Positions 1 to 12,269 of a stretch of DNA of 64,000 nucleotides are shown here, in pieces. Source of the stretch: Turnera subulata (Eukaryota; Streptophyta; Magnoliopsida; Malpighiales; Passifloraceae); contig JAKUCV010003092.1 of NCBI GenBank assembly GCA_028386065.3, positions 235,721 to 299,720 on the forward strand. The letters run 5' to 3'. Each line of letters begins with the position of its first letter. The stretch's first letter is position 1. A program made the position numbers and the translations under genes. The notes below the pieces were generated by a model. It did not search any database, had not been told where the DNA came from, and was given only the letters and a program-made list of their open reading frames with translations.

Positions 1-1416
1 CTCAAAAGGGGCTTTTGCAGGTTAACATCTAAACTGCATGCTAACTGCTTGTTCGTTATTTTGGCATGAAGATATGGAACTCATGCCGTCCTTTCTGCAT
101 TGATTTACCTTCACTCAATTAATGCAATGGGGGTCATGCGAGCTGAGATATCCCTAATTGGAGGATCTGCTTGTGGATTATGCTTATCCACTGCTTGTTC
201 ATATGGTTGCTATCATCTTTGGTTGGTGTTAGATTGTGCTGATTTGTAGTCTGGCCATTGGTGCCTTCTTACGAAAACATTTCCATTAACCCCAACTGTA
301 AAGGACCGACTGGGAGCATCAACTTTGCTTGACTAGATTTAACCTCACTGCAGACAAGACAAGAGTCTGTTGCATAAGATTTCTGAGTGAGAATAAGCTT
401 CAAACAATTGTTTGTTATGTCTAAATTGTGATTCTGTACCCGTAAATCTTTCCCGTATGGGTCTTCAATACTGACCTTGTCTCTGCAGCGCTTAGTTTGC
501 CTTGTTTTATGCTGATTTATCGTATTCTACATTTTCCACTTGCAGATGAAGTGGCCTAGAACTTGCATGTGGTTATCTAAGTTGTGTATGTTGATAACCC
601 TGTCTTTAATTCTTAGCAAGTTGCTTTTTTTATTGCAGCACTTCCTGTGATGGTGGAGACTGTATCAAGCAAAATCTTGGAGCATATAACAGAGCAGTGC
701 CTTGTGTGCTGTGATGTGGGAATCCCTTGCAATGCCCGACAAGCTTGTAGTGATCCATCTTCTCTAATTTTCCCATTTCAGGTGGACATTCTTACAGTAC
801 GCATTCTTCCATATTGAATATTGAAAATTATTAATCAATCATGGCACCACAAAATAAAAATGGAGAATAGGATGTAATGACGAGAAACATAATTATTTGG
901 CAGGAACAAGAAAAGTAGCCAGCTATACGAATATTGTGGTTTGACATAGTTTCTTATAGAAAAGTGACATTGTTATTCCTTGCTGCATTGGTTGAATGAT
1001 GAAATCTGGAGAGTTTCTTCTGCAAAGAAGTTGAAGTTTGTCATGCATCTTTTGCAATTTAAGTTGATTGTTGCAATTGTATTGGTATCTGATGTCTTAT
1101 TTGTAAACCTACCAAGCAGGAAGGTGAGATCAAAAGGTGTACATCCTGTGGATCAGTTTTCCATAAGCTATGCTTTACAAAGCTTACAAATTGCTCTTGC
1201 GGAGCACACATAGGAGGGAACGAGAACAAGGGGTCCAGTGACAAGTTAAACCGTTCAGCCAGTAGTGGGATTTTAGTAAGGAGATCCACCTCTGGCTTGT
1301 CCGCCAGTTTGCTCACAGGACTCTTTTCAAAATCAAACCCAGAGAACGTTGATGATCATAAGGGCCGCGACACAGTAATTTTAATGGGTTCTCTGCCAAG
1401 TACTTCCCTTTCATAA
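1..1416 (+). CDS. 3' part of a gene encoding a C-terminal DUF4206/Rubicon-type Cys-rich domain protein
   Basis: Three exon pieces fit in phase: 1-20 (ends at a GT donor), 639-781 and 1120-1416, stopping at TAA 1414-1416. The second exon encodes a stretch with ETVSSKILEHITEQCLVC and later IPCNARQAC..LIFPFQ. The third encodes EGEIKRCTSCGSVFHKLCF followed by a short Cys pair CSCG and a Ser-rich tail ending SLPSTSLS. The regularly spaced CxxC pairs and the FHKLCF motif match the zinc-binding C-terminus (DUF4206, zf-RING_9, Rubicon homology) found in plant proteins that often carry an N-terminal PX domain. Family members act in endosomal or autophagic membrane traffic; that role is inferred here. 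The 5' end lies outside the window. The first 20 nt are assigned only by phase and the donor site. A polyadenylation-type AATAAA lies near 1809. Confidence 0.75.
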
Positions 1417-3212
1417 GGTCGACTGTAAATTTCTGATCCACCGTCTGTACATTTTCTTGATCCAGAAAGAGTGCTCATATGTTGTACCTGTGGGTCTCTG
1501 CTCAATAAGAAGATGATGAGAGCGTATTTGCTATTGTGTGAAACACTTTGAGGTTGAGTGATGATTTTTTTTCTTTTTCCATTATCTGTCAATGATACAT
1601 TCAGTGTCTTTATTTTCATTCTTTTCACCACCATTTATGTTCTCCAGTTTAAATTGGAACATAAGTGGAGTTAGCAGGTAAATAGTCCTCTTTCCATGCT
1701 GAAAGGAAAGTAGCACATTTCTGTACAGCTTGTCTAAGAAAGAGCAACAGATTCTGTTGTATTATTGCTTTGAAAATTACTGCCTATTTAATACAAAAGA
1801 TTTCCAAAAAATAAAGATAACCGAGTTGGCAACTTTATGTTGGTTTACTACCTGCTAGGCAATTCTTCTTTGTACTATGGCAGATGAGATTGGCCCTATC
1901 AACGACATAAACGAAGTCTTAAGCCTAGAAATAACATCAAGGAATAGAAAACTGCAAAAAGCAGTTGGTGTTCATCACACAAAAGCACTTCATTTTCCTG
2001 TTGGTACATGTAAGAGCACTTCATGCTCCCCCCTGAATTAGCATTTGCAAAGGTGGAAAAGATGCAAGTCATCTTCAGCCTTACTTTTGTGATTGCCGGA
2101 AACAATTTCTTTGTGGGCCATACGAATCACTTCGGGAATGAGTATTACCTTTACATTGCAATCATTCCATCTTGAGAATTTTTATATTTTTATTCATAAA
2201 TTCCGTGGAGCGTTAAACAGAAAAGTAAATGCGTTTCTTCGTGGGCTATCTATGGTTGTTAACTTGATGATGTAATAGAATTTTCAAGCTTGTAATTTCA
2301 AGTTGCAAGGTTAGTCGATAGTTGAATGGGAGATGCGTCCCTTTTTCAGCCACTAATTCATTATTCAACAATATCTCCAACACTATATTCTGCATAGAAC
2401 TGGAATATTTCCACAGAGAATAACTTTTGGCCAGTATTAAATTTGAGGTTTTGACTGGTAAATCATAATCCTAAAAGAAAATTTTGAGGGTCAATATTGA
2501 ATTTGAGGGTCTCAACCAAAAGAGTATTGCGTGCATATGATGAACCGCATGACAAGCGATATGAGAATCTCAGGCCAAAAAGAATAACCATAAGAATATG
2601 TATGGTGTTGGGAGAATAAGTATTTCTCTCTGAATCCATTTTTCATATCTGTATATTGTTACAACTACTCCAAATCTTCAAGAATGGCAATGGCTTATAA
2701 CTTCTTTTGCCATTGTTTATATTCCAAAACTTGCTACACTGAATTTTTTCTGTCATTTTCTGTGAAGGGATTGATGTCATTAGCTTCTCTCAATGTTTGC
2801 TTCAACCCTTTTGTTCCTCCTACTCTACCACTGCAACTCCCGGTCTAGTCAATTTACAGTTCAAGCCTACAAGAACCGGGCTCTTTTGCAGGTTAATTGA
2901 CTCTCTCTGCTTCTTTTAACTCAGGCATTGGTAGGTTTCCGGGAACCATCTTGAAAACAGTGTGTGTTTCAGCTTGACAATAAAAGCAAAAATTCCATAG
3001 CATGGAATCTGCATCACTGCTACCGCGAAGTACCTTTCATTTCCATTTCAGACCAAAAAAAACACGCGTCAGTGCTGTTATTTTCAAGGAAAATTGTTAA
3101 AATTGGACCGCAATCATAAGTTTAAATGCAAAATTTTCAATCTAACACGAAACCGAAAAAATAAAGGGCAGAACATGTACTCTTTGAACTACATTTATGA
3201 GATGGTGTAGAG
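1417..3212. other. 3' flanks of two tail-to-tail genes; no gene seen
   Basis: This stretch holds the presumed 3' UTR of the upstream plus-strand gene (to roughly 1.83 kb) and the presumed 3' UTR of the minus-strand membrane-protein gene. Only short, AT-rich, non-conserved open frames are present. No recognisable protein, RNA gene or repeat was seen. Confidence 0.6.
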
Positions 3213-4834
3213 TCAGTACCATAGAGGAGCATATGGAGATGAGAGGTCAAGGAAAGGATATGGCCACCTGTAGGGGAAATGTCAAACTATTAGGGCCAAA
3301 AAATGATGGTATTAACCAGAAAGGCGGAAAGAATTAATGAGTTTACCATAGTCTGAAACAAGCATGAAGAACCCACTGGAATAGGACATAAGCTATTGTC
3401 CACAAGAAGAAGTATGCGATCCTGAACCAAGGAAACCTCTGAAAGAGAAAAAAAAAAAATTTAAGTCAAAAAGAAAATTCATAGGGTATTAGTGGAAGTA
3501 GTTGTGACCATTGCCATTGATGCTTACCATGCAATTTAAGGCTGTGTCTCCAAGTAGGAAGATAGCATTCACAGAATGCATACTTATGACCAACTGTCAC
3601 GAACAAGAACAAATTAGACAACCAATAAAAGCTAAAAACTACCCATAATGACTGCTCCTCTTTTTACTTCTGTTTTACTATATAACACTTACAGCGTTCA
3701 GGTGGTAATCTTTGATTGCCAGAAAAGGAACAATCACGAACCAAAAGACACAATCTGTAAGCATAACAGCCCCAGCATTAATCTGTTTCCATAAAAGGAG
3801 AAAAGTCATTAACCTAATAGCCACCAACAGACAAATTTGGCCAAATCCAATTTCAGGATCAGGACACCAAGAAAAAAACAAGTCACCTGGAAAAGAATCT
3901 GAAAGGTATAAGCCCATTTGCCTGCAGGTTGGCGAAGGGAGGCATTGCAATTTTTATCATTTCTGGGAGTTGCACAATTTCCTTGCTCTGCATCTACCTC
4001 TACATTATCAACTTTTTCTCCACCAACCCTCTTGTGATGTTGGTAACAACCCAGCATAGAAAGAATGGATCCCAGCTGCAATATAAATTTCAGATTGTTA
4101 GCAAAGTAACCCGGGAAAACTAACACATTTAGATAAACAAAAGGTTATATAGTTTCGTAAAAGGCTTCCTTAAGGCAAAAAACACTTACTGCAAAATAAA
4201 TGGTGACTGAAGTAAATGTCCATCTGTCCAGGACCAAGAAACAACACCGATCATTAGAGCAGCAAACAATTGAAGACATCCACAACCCGCATTACCAAGC
4301 AGTTGAAATTATTTTCACTGTTATTTGCAGATCTCAAACCAAATTTCTTTTTCACCAATTATGAAAAATCAAAGAGCAATAATGCTGAAAGGAAAAACTG
4401 GCCTCCTATCCTTTCTAATTGCTTTAGTACCACATATAGCATAAACTCCATGAAGAGGAAGCTTACTGAGTATAGTAGTAAAATATGCTGCCTCCATCCA
4501 CGAAAACAGCAATGATGAGCAGAACCAAGAGCACAAAGAAAGCCACAACTCTAAAGACTAGCAACCAGGCAGGGTGGATTCCCTTTAGGCAAGGCCTCCA
4601 AGTTTCATCCTCATACAGAGATGCTTCCATCTCTTGCTTGTTCTCCCCGCTATCAAGCCCCAGTTTGTGAAACTTCCCTTTTTTCCAGATAAGGATTGAT
4701 GAAATAGCCGCCCATATCAAGACCCAAATGGCACAGAGGAAGAACCTCCAGTTTATCCAGTAGCTGGCCATGGTAGTATTGGCAGTCATGACCGGATGCC
4801 AACTATCTTTGGGAGATCCTGTTATGAAGCTCAT
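3213..4834 (-). CDS. Rolling-stone-like multipass transmembrane protein (297 aa)
   Basis: Seven coding exons on the minus strand fit in phase with GT-AG introns: 4467-4834, 4190-4223, 4075-3887, 3782-3693, 3593-3528, 3438-3347 and 3267-3213 (stop TGA). The protein has a short N-terminus with WINWRFFLCAIWVLIWAA, an Asp/Glu-rich loop with ETWRPCLKGIHPAWLL, then about six further hydrophobic segments. It ends with the family hallmark WWPYPFLDLSSPYAPLWY. This arrangement matches the plant branch of the Rolling-stone/FAR-17a-like membrane protein family (PTHR12242 type), whose biochemical role is not established. The second exon is only 34 nt and encodes part of the conserved TQWTFTSVTIYFA segment. 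The ATG at 4834 is the first in frame, and a possible leader acceptor (cccctcatag) lies just upstream on the minus strand, so the leader is probably spliced. Confidence 0.88.
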
Positions 4835-5671
4835 GTTGTCACATTCACTATGAGGGGATTACTTGGTGTGATTTGGTATAGGAGATGAATTATTAGCAAA
4901 GTTGTTGCATGGAAACTAAGAAGATGAATTCGAAGTAAAACAGATAGCAGAAAGAATACAGAGTTGCAAATGAGTTCCTCAGGAAGAAGCAATAACAGGG
5001 TAAATTAAGGAAACAAAGAATCAATGAATAGTATACAAAAATGCAGATGGCAAAATTTCCTGATGAGGAGGAAGTGAACTTTAGGGAAACTTTTGAGATC
5101 AGAAACGGATAAAGAAACAGTTTTTCAGAGATTAGAGCTTTGATGAGAAGTCATCTTTAAAATACTATGAGCGCCACAATTGGTATGAATAAAGTTGGAA
5201 AAAAAATAAACAAGTAGAAAAAGTGACGCTTAATATCCTTAAACCACCAGAATCACGCATATATCGTTGTTGGATACAATTTATGTGAACAAACTTAAAG
5301 CCACCAAAAGAAGTTATGCATGCGCCATTATTGGACCGAAATCAAGAGTAGTTTAAGAAGAAATTCTCATTGGTTTAATACAGGTGGGAATATATATATG
5401 CGTAACAACAACCAGGGAAGAAGACATGGGCCAATTGAAAATTGGAAAAGAACCAAAATCTCATTCTGAATTTGACCAGATTAGCAAAATTAAAAACTAA
5501 TGAGGAGATTCCAAACTTTAGGTGGGTTCTTAGACGGAAAGACACAATTCGAACTTATTGCATTAAAGAATATGAATGAACACAAAAGAAGCTGCTAAAT
5601 TCTAAGGGAAGGAAAGCTGGATACTTACAAGGGAAAGCAAAGACAAATGTGGGTGATGTGTAAGAAGCTGT

Positions 5672-5705
<34 letters not shown>

Positions 5706-5811
5706 TTTGCTTCTTTGCTTTGGACAGAAAACCAATTAAAGAAGCAAGGAAAGAGAGGAGGAAGATATAGAGGGAGAGAGGTGTGATAAAAGGGTGGCGT
5801 GCTTTGAACAT
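4835..5811 (-). promoter_or_regulatory. Probable spliced 5' leader and promoter of the Rolling-stone-like gene
   Basis: On the minus strand a good donor (CCTTGTAAGTAT) lies at about 5630 and an acceptor just 5' of the ATG at 4834. This suggests an untranslated first exon near 5632-5800 and a leader intron of about 0.8 kb. The first exon would include a (CT)n run (GA on the plus strand). The assignment is inferred from splice consensus only. Confidence 0.4.
5675..5702. repeat. (GA)n microsatellite
   Basis: An uninterrupted GA dinucleotide run of about 28 bp. Read on the minus strand it is a CT tract in the presumed leader of the membrane-protein gene, a common place for such tracts in plant genes. 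Confidence 0.95.
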
Positions 5812-6562
5812 AACCTTACTCGCTCTTTCTCTCTTTCGTTTTTCTTTTATTTTTTAAAAAGAAATACTACTTAATATCTCCACAAATCTTGAAACCGGAC
5901 CAGGCTGCAGGCTCCTCCTGTGCAGTCTTAATCTTTACATCCATGCAAGTATAAAAATTCCCCCTAGACATGCAAGTTTTTTGTCACCTTTTCTTGGATT
6001 GCCAGTCTTTTCAAGTATTTTTCTTGCGTTAAATACAAATTTCGTGTGTGTGAGAGACAAGGGTGCGTGAAAAGGACAAGTCACTACAATATTAGAATAC
6101 TGTTAGGAAATGCAAAGAGAGATTCTTTCTTTCCCAGTACAAAGAATTTTTTTTTTTCTTTTTTCTTCTTCTTTTTCCTATGTTCTGCCCCCTCCTGCTG
6201 CCATTGCCAGGGAGGGAATAAAGCAACTTATTAGAAGGAAGGAAAATGCTACTGTACTACTGGGGTGGTCTTGCTTTGCTCTAGATCTGCTGCATTAAAG
6301 CAGCTCAGTGTTCTTTTTAGCATTAACAATTGATGATAATAATATACTACGTGAATAATTAATCAATCAATCTAGATAAGCAGAACAAAACCCTTCACTC
6401 ACTTTTTTGTTGGGGCTGATTTTGGACATCATGATGGATTGGGAGGGGGTGGGTTAATCATAAAGAAATTGTTGCCTGAAATGATGGTGTTAGCTTTCAA
6501 AGATCTTCAGTTAAAGCAAAACGAACTACTACTACTACTACAAGAGAGAGATAGATCAACAG

Positions 6563-6600
6563 GTGGGCCCATTTTTCATCTGACAAGAGGTGGGGCCCAC
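6563..6600. promoter_or_regulatory. Paired TCP-type GTGGGNCC motifs
   Basis: GTGGGCCC at 6563-6570 and GTGGGGCCCAC at 6590-6600 lie about 20 bp apart. Both match the GC-rich core bound by plant TCP transcription factors. They sit about 0.8 kb upstream of the presumed start of the minus-strand membrane-protein gene. Function is inferred from motif match only. Confidence 0.35.
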
Positions 6601-7852
6601 ACCATTTTGACCCTCTCCTTGACCACGAAAGCTGTGACCACTCTTCCATCACAAGCCAAAGGTTAACATCGCCAGCTGGCTTAAAGAAAACCAATGAAGT
6701 GGCACACTCGTTTCATGAGTCTGGCGGTTTAACGTAAGATCGTTAAATAATGCATTTAGCATGACCCACCACTACAAAGGACAGAATAGGAATAATGGGA
6801 ATATTATATATAATTGGCTTAAAAATGAAGTCTCAAACCGAAGAGAATAAAACGTGAAGCACAGGATTGTGCATGGAGCCTTCTTTGTAAATCCTGCCTG
6901 CGTCATCTCTCACCTGACTCACCTAGTCACCTTTATCATCGGTTTTACCTTTTAAGGCTTTTCTTTTTTGGCCCCGACATCACAGGCTTTTAATTTTTAT
7001 TTATGTTTTTTTTTTCTTGATTTGTTCTGGTAAAGCATTGGATGGGAACAGGAAAAAGGAAAAAAGAAGAAAAGAAACTGAAAGAAAAAGGGGTCGGCGA
7101 GAATATGTAATGTGTGTTTTCCTTTTAATAATTAAAGAATAGTTTGTGGATAATCCAAGGTCTGGTCGTTAATGTGTGGAGAAATCAAGAGGTCAAAATT
7201 TTCAGGAAGAAATGTGTTTTTTTTTTTTCTTCCTATAAGTTTTCTGGAAGAATGTTTGAGAACAGTTGTCAAAACAGAAGCAGCACCGCACATGTCAAAC
7301 TTGGTCATCAAGCAAACTATAAAATTTATGTTTAAATTAAAAAAAAAAGAAGCTAGCTAGTCACGCTACATTTAACTTACTGATGGGGCAATCTTGATAT
7401 GTCCAAGAAAACGCGTTAAATCACACCCCAATTCTATTGTCTTGATTCTCTTGCTATGTATTTCAGTGTGATAATTAGTTATTCCTCATTCTCAAAGTGC
7501 ATGTATACTCTAGTTGGATCACAGCTCTATATCCAGCTGAATTAGTTAATATCATAGTTGAGTTGAATGACCAAACCTAAATTTGCAATGTAAAGAAACA
7601 GCATGTTTGCTAGGTAATTTTTTATTTTTTTTAATATAATGGCTAACTAGTAATGGATTTAGTAAGTTTAATTGCAGACTGTTCTCTCACCCAAAAGTCG
7701 TGTGTTCTTAGAATTAATGTATAAGATTTTTCTGTCTTGCTTTTTCTCACTGTATTGCTTTTTGTTTCATAGTTTAGTAGAGTCAAATCATCTCAAAGCG
7801 CTAAAAGGTGGCTCTAGCTCTACTATAATTTGTAGTGTCTGTTTTTTTTTTA

Positions 7853-7952
7853 ATTAATGTCAAAATCACACATGACTCCTTAATGAGAATATTCTATCTC
7901 AAATTAGCAGACCATCCCATTCCCAAGTACGTATATTAATGTCAAAATCACA
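7853..7952. repeat. Spaced 18-bp direct repeat
   Basis: ATTAATGTCAAAATCACA occurs at 7853-7870 and again at 7935-7952 with 64 bp between. It could be the target duplication of a small insertion or a simple local duplication. The intervening bases show no recognisable element ends. Confidence 0.7.
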
Positions 7953-9916
7953 TATTATTGTATGTTGCTTGTAATGGTATTGTTAAATCACAATTTTCCA
8001 TGCCTTTTAAACACGGATTCCTTTTGTTTGACATTTCATTGGTGGGTGCACAAATTGAGCATTATATTCATCAAATCTTTGTCTACATGTTCCTGATCAA
8101 GAGTTGAGATTTAATACTAGTTTGACGAGGATAAAAGCTTCACAAAACCCTTCAAAAAATTCAATTCACTAATTCAAAAAAAAAAAAAACAAGCTCTATC
8201 TCCTTCTCTAAAGAAAAAAAAAACTTAACTTCAAGCTGTTAGAAACTAGTCTCACAGTTTAAAATAAAGAGTTAGCCCGGTATATCTGCATATATTTGGA
8301 TCTATTACGTGCCACCATAGTGAAAATCTAGGTGATTGTACACAAAACTATTCACTAATTACATTATCTAATCCGTTCACTTTTGGGTCTAATTAACAAC
8401 TACAATTGCTTGGAACAAGCCTAAAGACGCTGCTAAAAATCATGATAGCTGGGAAACAGCGAGTCTAAGGCAATTGAAGTTGCAACGACAGGAATATATA
8501 CCTTCCATACGGTAAAAGAAAAGGTAAAACGAAAAAAAAAAAAGAGCAAGAATTAAGAGCGAAATATACCTTCCATGTACACTTGGAAGGGCCGGGAATC
8601 CAAAATCATGCCCTCAGTCCCTTCAATTCCACAGAGAGCAAGAAGCAAGAGCTTGTAATTAATGGAATGGAGGTTCAAGCTAGAGTTCACAAACTTGAGT
8701 ATATAACCTAATGAGTCTGGTAATACTTGTTTTTTAAAGAGGAAAATGCGTATAAGGGTTCATATATCAGGATTCCAGAAACCGTAGCTAACATTTTATT
8801 GAGGGTTTTGCTCCAGCTTGTCCCCTAAGGGCAGGATGTAAAGGCGCCAAAAAAATGGAAAGAAGTAAGGAAATAATTGATTGACCTTTCTCTAGGAAAA
8901 TAAAAACAAAAGTTTCCGTACGTAGGGTATATTTACTAGTTATCAAAATCTTAAAATATTTCTCTCTATTTTTGTAGCTTAACATTTTATTAGAGGAAAT
9001 GATATTTTAATTTATGTTGCATATTATGGGCATATATATTGATTATGTCAGAGAGGATATTGTACATCATACTGCTTGGCCAGAAGTAAATGCCAATATT
9101 CTGGCAAGGTTGGTTGATTTTAGTATTTCTTTATTGGCAAAAAGTCCAATTGAATCAATTGGGCATAAAATTGCACTAAAGTTACCTGCGAAAAGGATGC
9201 GAAACACATAGTATTCAACAAGAGCTCATACTAGAATAAGTCACTGCCACATAAAGACTGAGTTTACAAAAACGTTTCTGTTACAAATAATTGAATAATA
9301 ACTTTGTTGGTGTTTGAAAAAGATGGACAACATTTGCATCTCTGGAGTAACAATGTTCCCCTCTTCTTTTCCAAGACATTGGCGGGCTGGAAAGCGTGGA
9401 GGATTCAGTTGAGAATGACAGTCATGCTTTTGTTTTCATACATTTGATGTCGTTTCCAAATAAGGCACCCCATTCACGCGAATTGAAAGACCTCAAGCAT
9501 TTCTTAAAACTGTACATACTCATACACGTCACAGGCAAGCCTGCATGATGATTAGTCACTGAGTCATGGCTCTTTTATCAACTGATCATCAGCAAGAGAG
9601 GATACATTGCGACCACATGCAAATAGTGTGTCTTTTAAGGGAGATAAATTGAGTTACTAGTGTATTAAAACTGACTTTTTGGTTCATAAGTTTGTCACAG
9701 ATGTTTCGGGAGCTTATTGTGCCATCTACACCACAAAACAAGGTGATGAAAATAATAGCTTACATCCTCTCATAATGGAGATGGAAAAATAAAGGACAAT
9801 ATATCTTACAGTTATGTGCAATTGTCATCTCTGAAGCTTGCAATTTGATGATGGACATGATACAGTGAAGACTAGCAGTCGCTTTGCTTCCCAAAAGTGA
9901 AGATAATCTTCGTGTG

Positions 9917-12269
9917 TCAAAAAGCACCAGTTTCATCTCCCAATATTGAGAGAGAAAATGGAGCAATAGCCACATTGAAGGTTCGTGAGCCTACTTTATC
10001 AATGTGTTTCATCTCAAAGTCGCCTTCCTGCAATTATACGAAATGGAAATGGAAATGCTTAGCGCAGGCTTACACATCACAAACTGGAACATGTTTAAGA
10101 AATTCCAGGGTTCATTTCACTTTTTCAGTAAATCTACCAGATTCTGACTTAAGAACCTTTTCTAATAACTTCTCGAGAGTTTGGCATTGCTATCTACCAC
10201 ATTGCACAAGAGTAACAATGGCCCATTCATCGAGGTTGGGTAGCCATTCACAATGAACACAGAACAGAAAGGGATCCCCATCTGTTTGCAGAGGGATTCT
10301 CAAATAACTTGCAAGCTGATTCACAAATGGTCCAGAAGCAATATCACACAATAGACTCATCCATCCTTTTGCAATGGGGTAAGACAATTTTCTTTATGAA
10401 CCAAAGTAAACCAAACTTCATGCCAAATGACCAATCATCACGTATCATCTTGATGTCAGTTGTCATGGAATTCTCTTTATTGATTGCAAGTTAACTTTAA
10501 GATATGATGTGCGGCATTCCTCAATCAGAGAAAAGAGAAGAAGAACGACCTAATCCTCACTCGGAGGGAAGAAAATAATAAATCTTCACTCAGAGAAAGG
10601 AAGAGAAGAGTTGAAACATACCATTCTACCATTGGGTGTACACAGAGGGCAAGCAGAGGAGTATTCAAATCCTGTCCCGGGAAGTATGACTGGCTGTTCA
10701 CCGATTACTCCAACCCCCCTGTGGCATGGAAAAAGTCATCATCCAAGAATCAAATTTCGTACTCAAGAGATTAGAATTTGCAGCAAATAGCCATGGAACA
10801 TCAAATACTATAGTAAATAAATTTTCAATAAATATGAGAATCGCTTGAAGGAAACATTCTTTTACAAAGAGAAAAGAAAAGGAAAAATAGCTCACCAAAC
10901 ATTTTCAGTTCTTCCATTGGCATCGGTGATAATCCAATGTCTTCTGAGAAGTTGGACAGAGCGATTTGAATTATTGGTAATTCTTATTCTATACGCAAAG
11001 AAGTACTGTCCTTTAGCAGGCTGACTTCGGCCATCAATGTACACACTCCTGACTTGAACCCTTATCCCCTGCAACACACAAACTTGGTAAGCAAACCCTC
11101 AAGGGCTAATTCATGAAAGTTTCATATATTCTCATCCGTTTGAAGGCTGAACTCGGCCTCAACTCCAAACCCGAAACTATTCATTATCATCCCCACTAAT
11201 CCCAATTTCAAAAATTTTAAGAATATACAACTTCGACATATTAAGGAAAGGCACCCATATGCTGATGTTATGGAAAAAAGGGTAATCTAAAGAAAGCCGG
11301 TTGCCTTTCTTAATTATGCTAAAGGTTAACATTGAAATACTCAATAGGACTCCAAAAAACACCAAAAAATGGTAAAAAGACGCAAGAAATCAGCTAGAAT
11401 ATGCATGAGATTTCCAACATACCATGGTTGTTGCATCACTCGAGCATTTCAATAACGAGTGTGGCGCAATCTCCTTTAACTCATCGCGAAACTTAGCCGC
11501 ATCCTGGTTCCCCCAAAAAGGAAAAAAAAAATACCAGGAAGACAATGAACAGGGTTAGTGGATAATCCATTTCTGCTACAGAGAATTCAAAGAGAAAACA
11601 GATAGATTCCTCATTTCGCTATACTGGACAATCGACAATTCAAAAGAAACTAACTTTCTGCTACAGAGAATTCAAAAGGAGAAAAACCAGCTAGATAAGA
11701 TACCTGATATCGCTCATCTCTTACGGCCTCTTTGAGCAAGCTACGAAGTCGAAGAACCGGCTCCTCTTCCTCAAATGATTTCAACGAATCACGAATCCTC
11801 GCAGCTTCTTCATAATCCTAATTACAATCAAACCCAGGACGATCAATATCCGTCCATTTCCCCCCCAAAGAACACCGAACAAAAAAAAGAAACTTTAGAA
11901 AACGTTTATTGTTTCGCCAACCTCGGATTGGGCAGCAACCTCCATTTGCTGTTTCAACAGGGCATAGGTTTGGGCCCGGGACAAGAACGAGCTCGGGATA
12001 GAACCCGACCCGGCAGAATCCGCACCGGCACCGGGAGTTGAGCTCGGGCTTGTCTCTCCACTGCTGTTCTTCCCATTCTCCTTGGCGGAACACGCCACCA
12101 CAAGCCGGCAACTTCTCGCGGAATCGCCGAAACTCAAGCACTGCTGCTGCTGCTGCCTCTTCCCGAACCCTGCTCCTCCTCCTCCTGGGGCGGCCCGACC
12201 AGGAAAGCACCTCCTGCTGGTGGTGGCCGCGGTGAAATCCGTGCACACTTTTAGATTCAGCGATTGCAT
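9917..12269 (-). CDS. Plastid-type protein with tandem UVR motifs and a C-terminal ApaG domain (307 aa)
   Basis: Six minus-strand exons fit in phase: 12269-11922, 11817-11704, 11503-11423, 11068-10896, 10718-10622 and 10027-9917 (stop TGA). Residues 1 to about 60 are rich in Ser, Arg and Ala, like a chloroplast transit peptide, with a QQQQQ run from a CTG/GCT repeat. Around residues 107-140 is a UVR-like helix pair ([22 protein letters not shown]), followed by a second one ([22 protein letters not shown]). From about residue 182 is an ApaG domain: [56 protein letters not shown] and [12 protein letters not shown] motifs mediate protein contacts in UvrB/UvrC, Clp-related and EXECUTER proteins. 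ApaG is an Fn3-like fold also found in SKIP16 and POLDIP2. The substrate is unknown. The ATG at 12269 was chosen because the upstream in-frame extension is Lys-rich and lies before the transit-like region. Confidence 0.85.

Larger units (their letters stand above)
5812..9916. other. Long AT-rich intergenic region; no gene recognised
   Basis: About 4.1 kb between the upstream side of one minus-strand gene and the 3' end of another. It contains many A or T homopolymer runs, two TCP-type GTGGGCCC/GTGGGGCCCAC sites at 6563-6600, and an 18-bp direct repeat near 7.9 kb. Open frames are short, low in complexity and lack splice-linked neighbours. No protein, tRNA or intact transposon was recognised. 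Confidence 0.6.

Noticed and set aside
10190..10387. Minus-strand 65-codon open frame between the last two exons of the UVR-ApaG gene
   Set aside because: The ApaG domain joins cleanly in phase from 10622 to 10027 (GRM-EGDFEM), so this is intron sequence.
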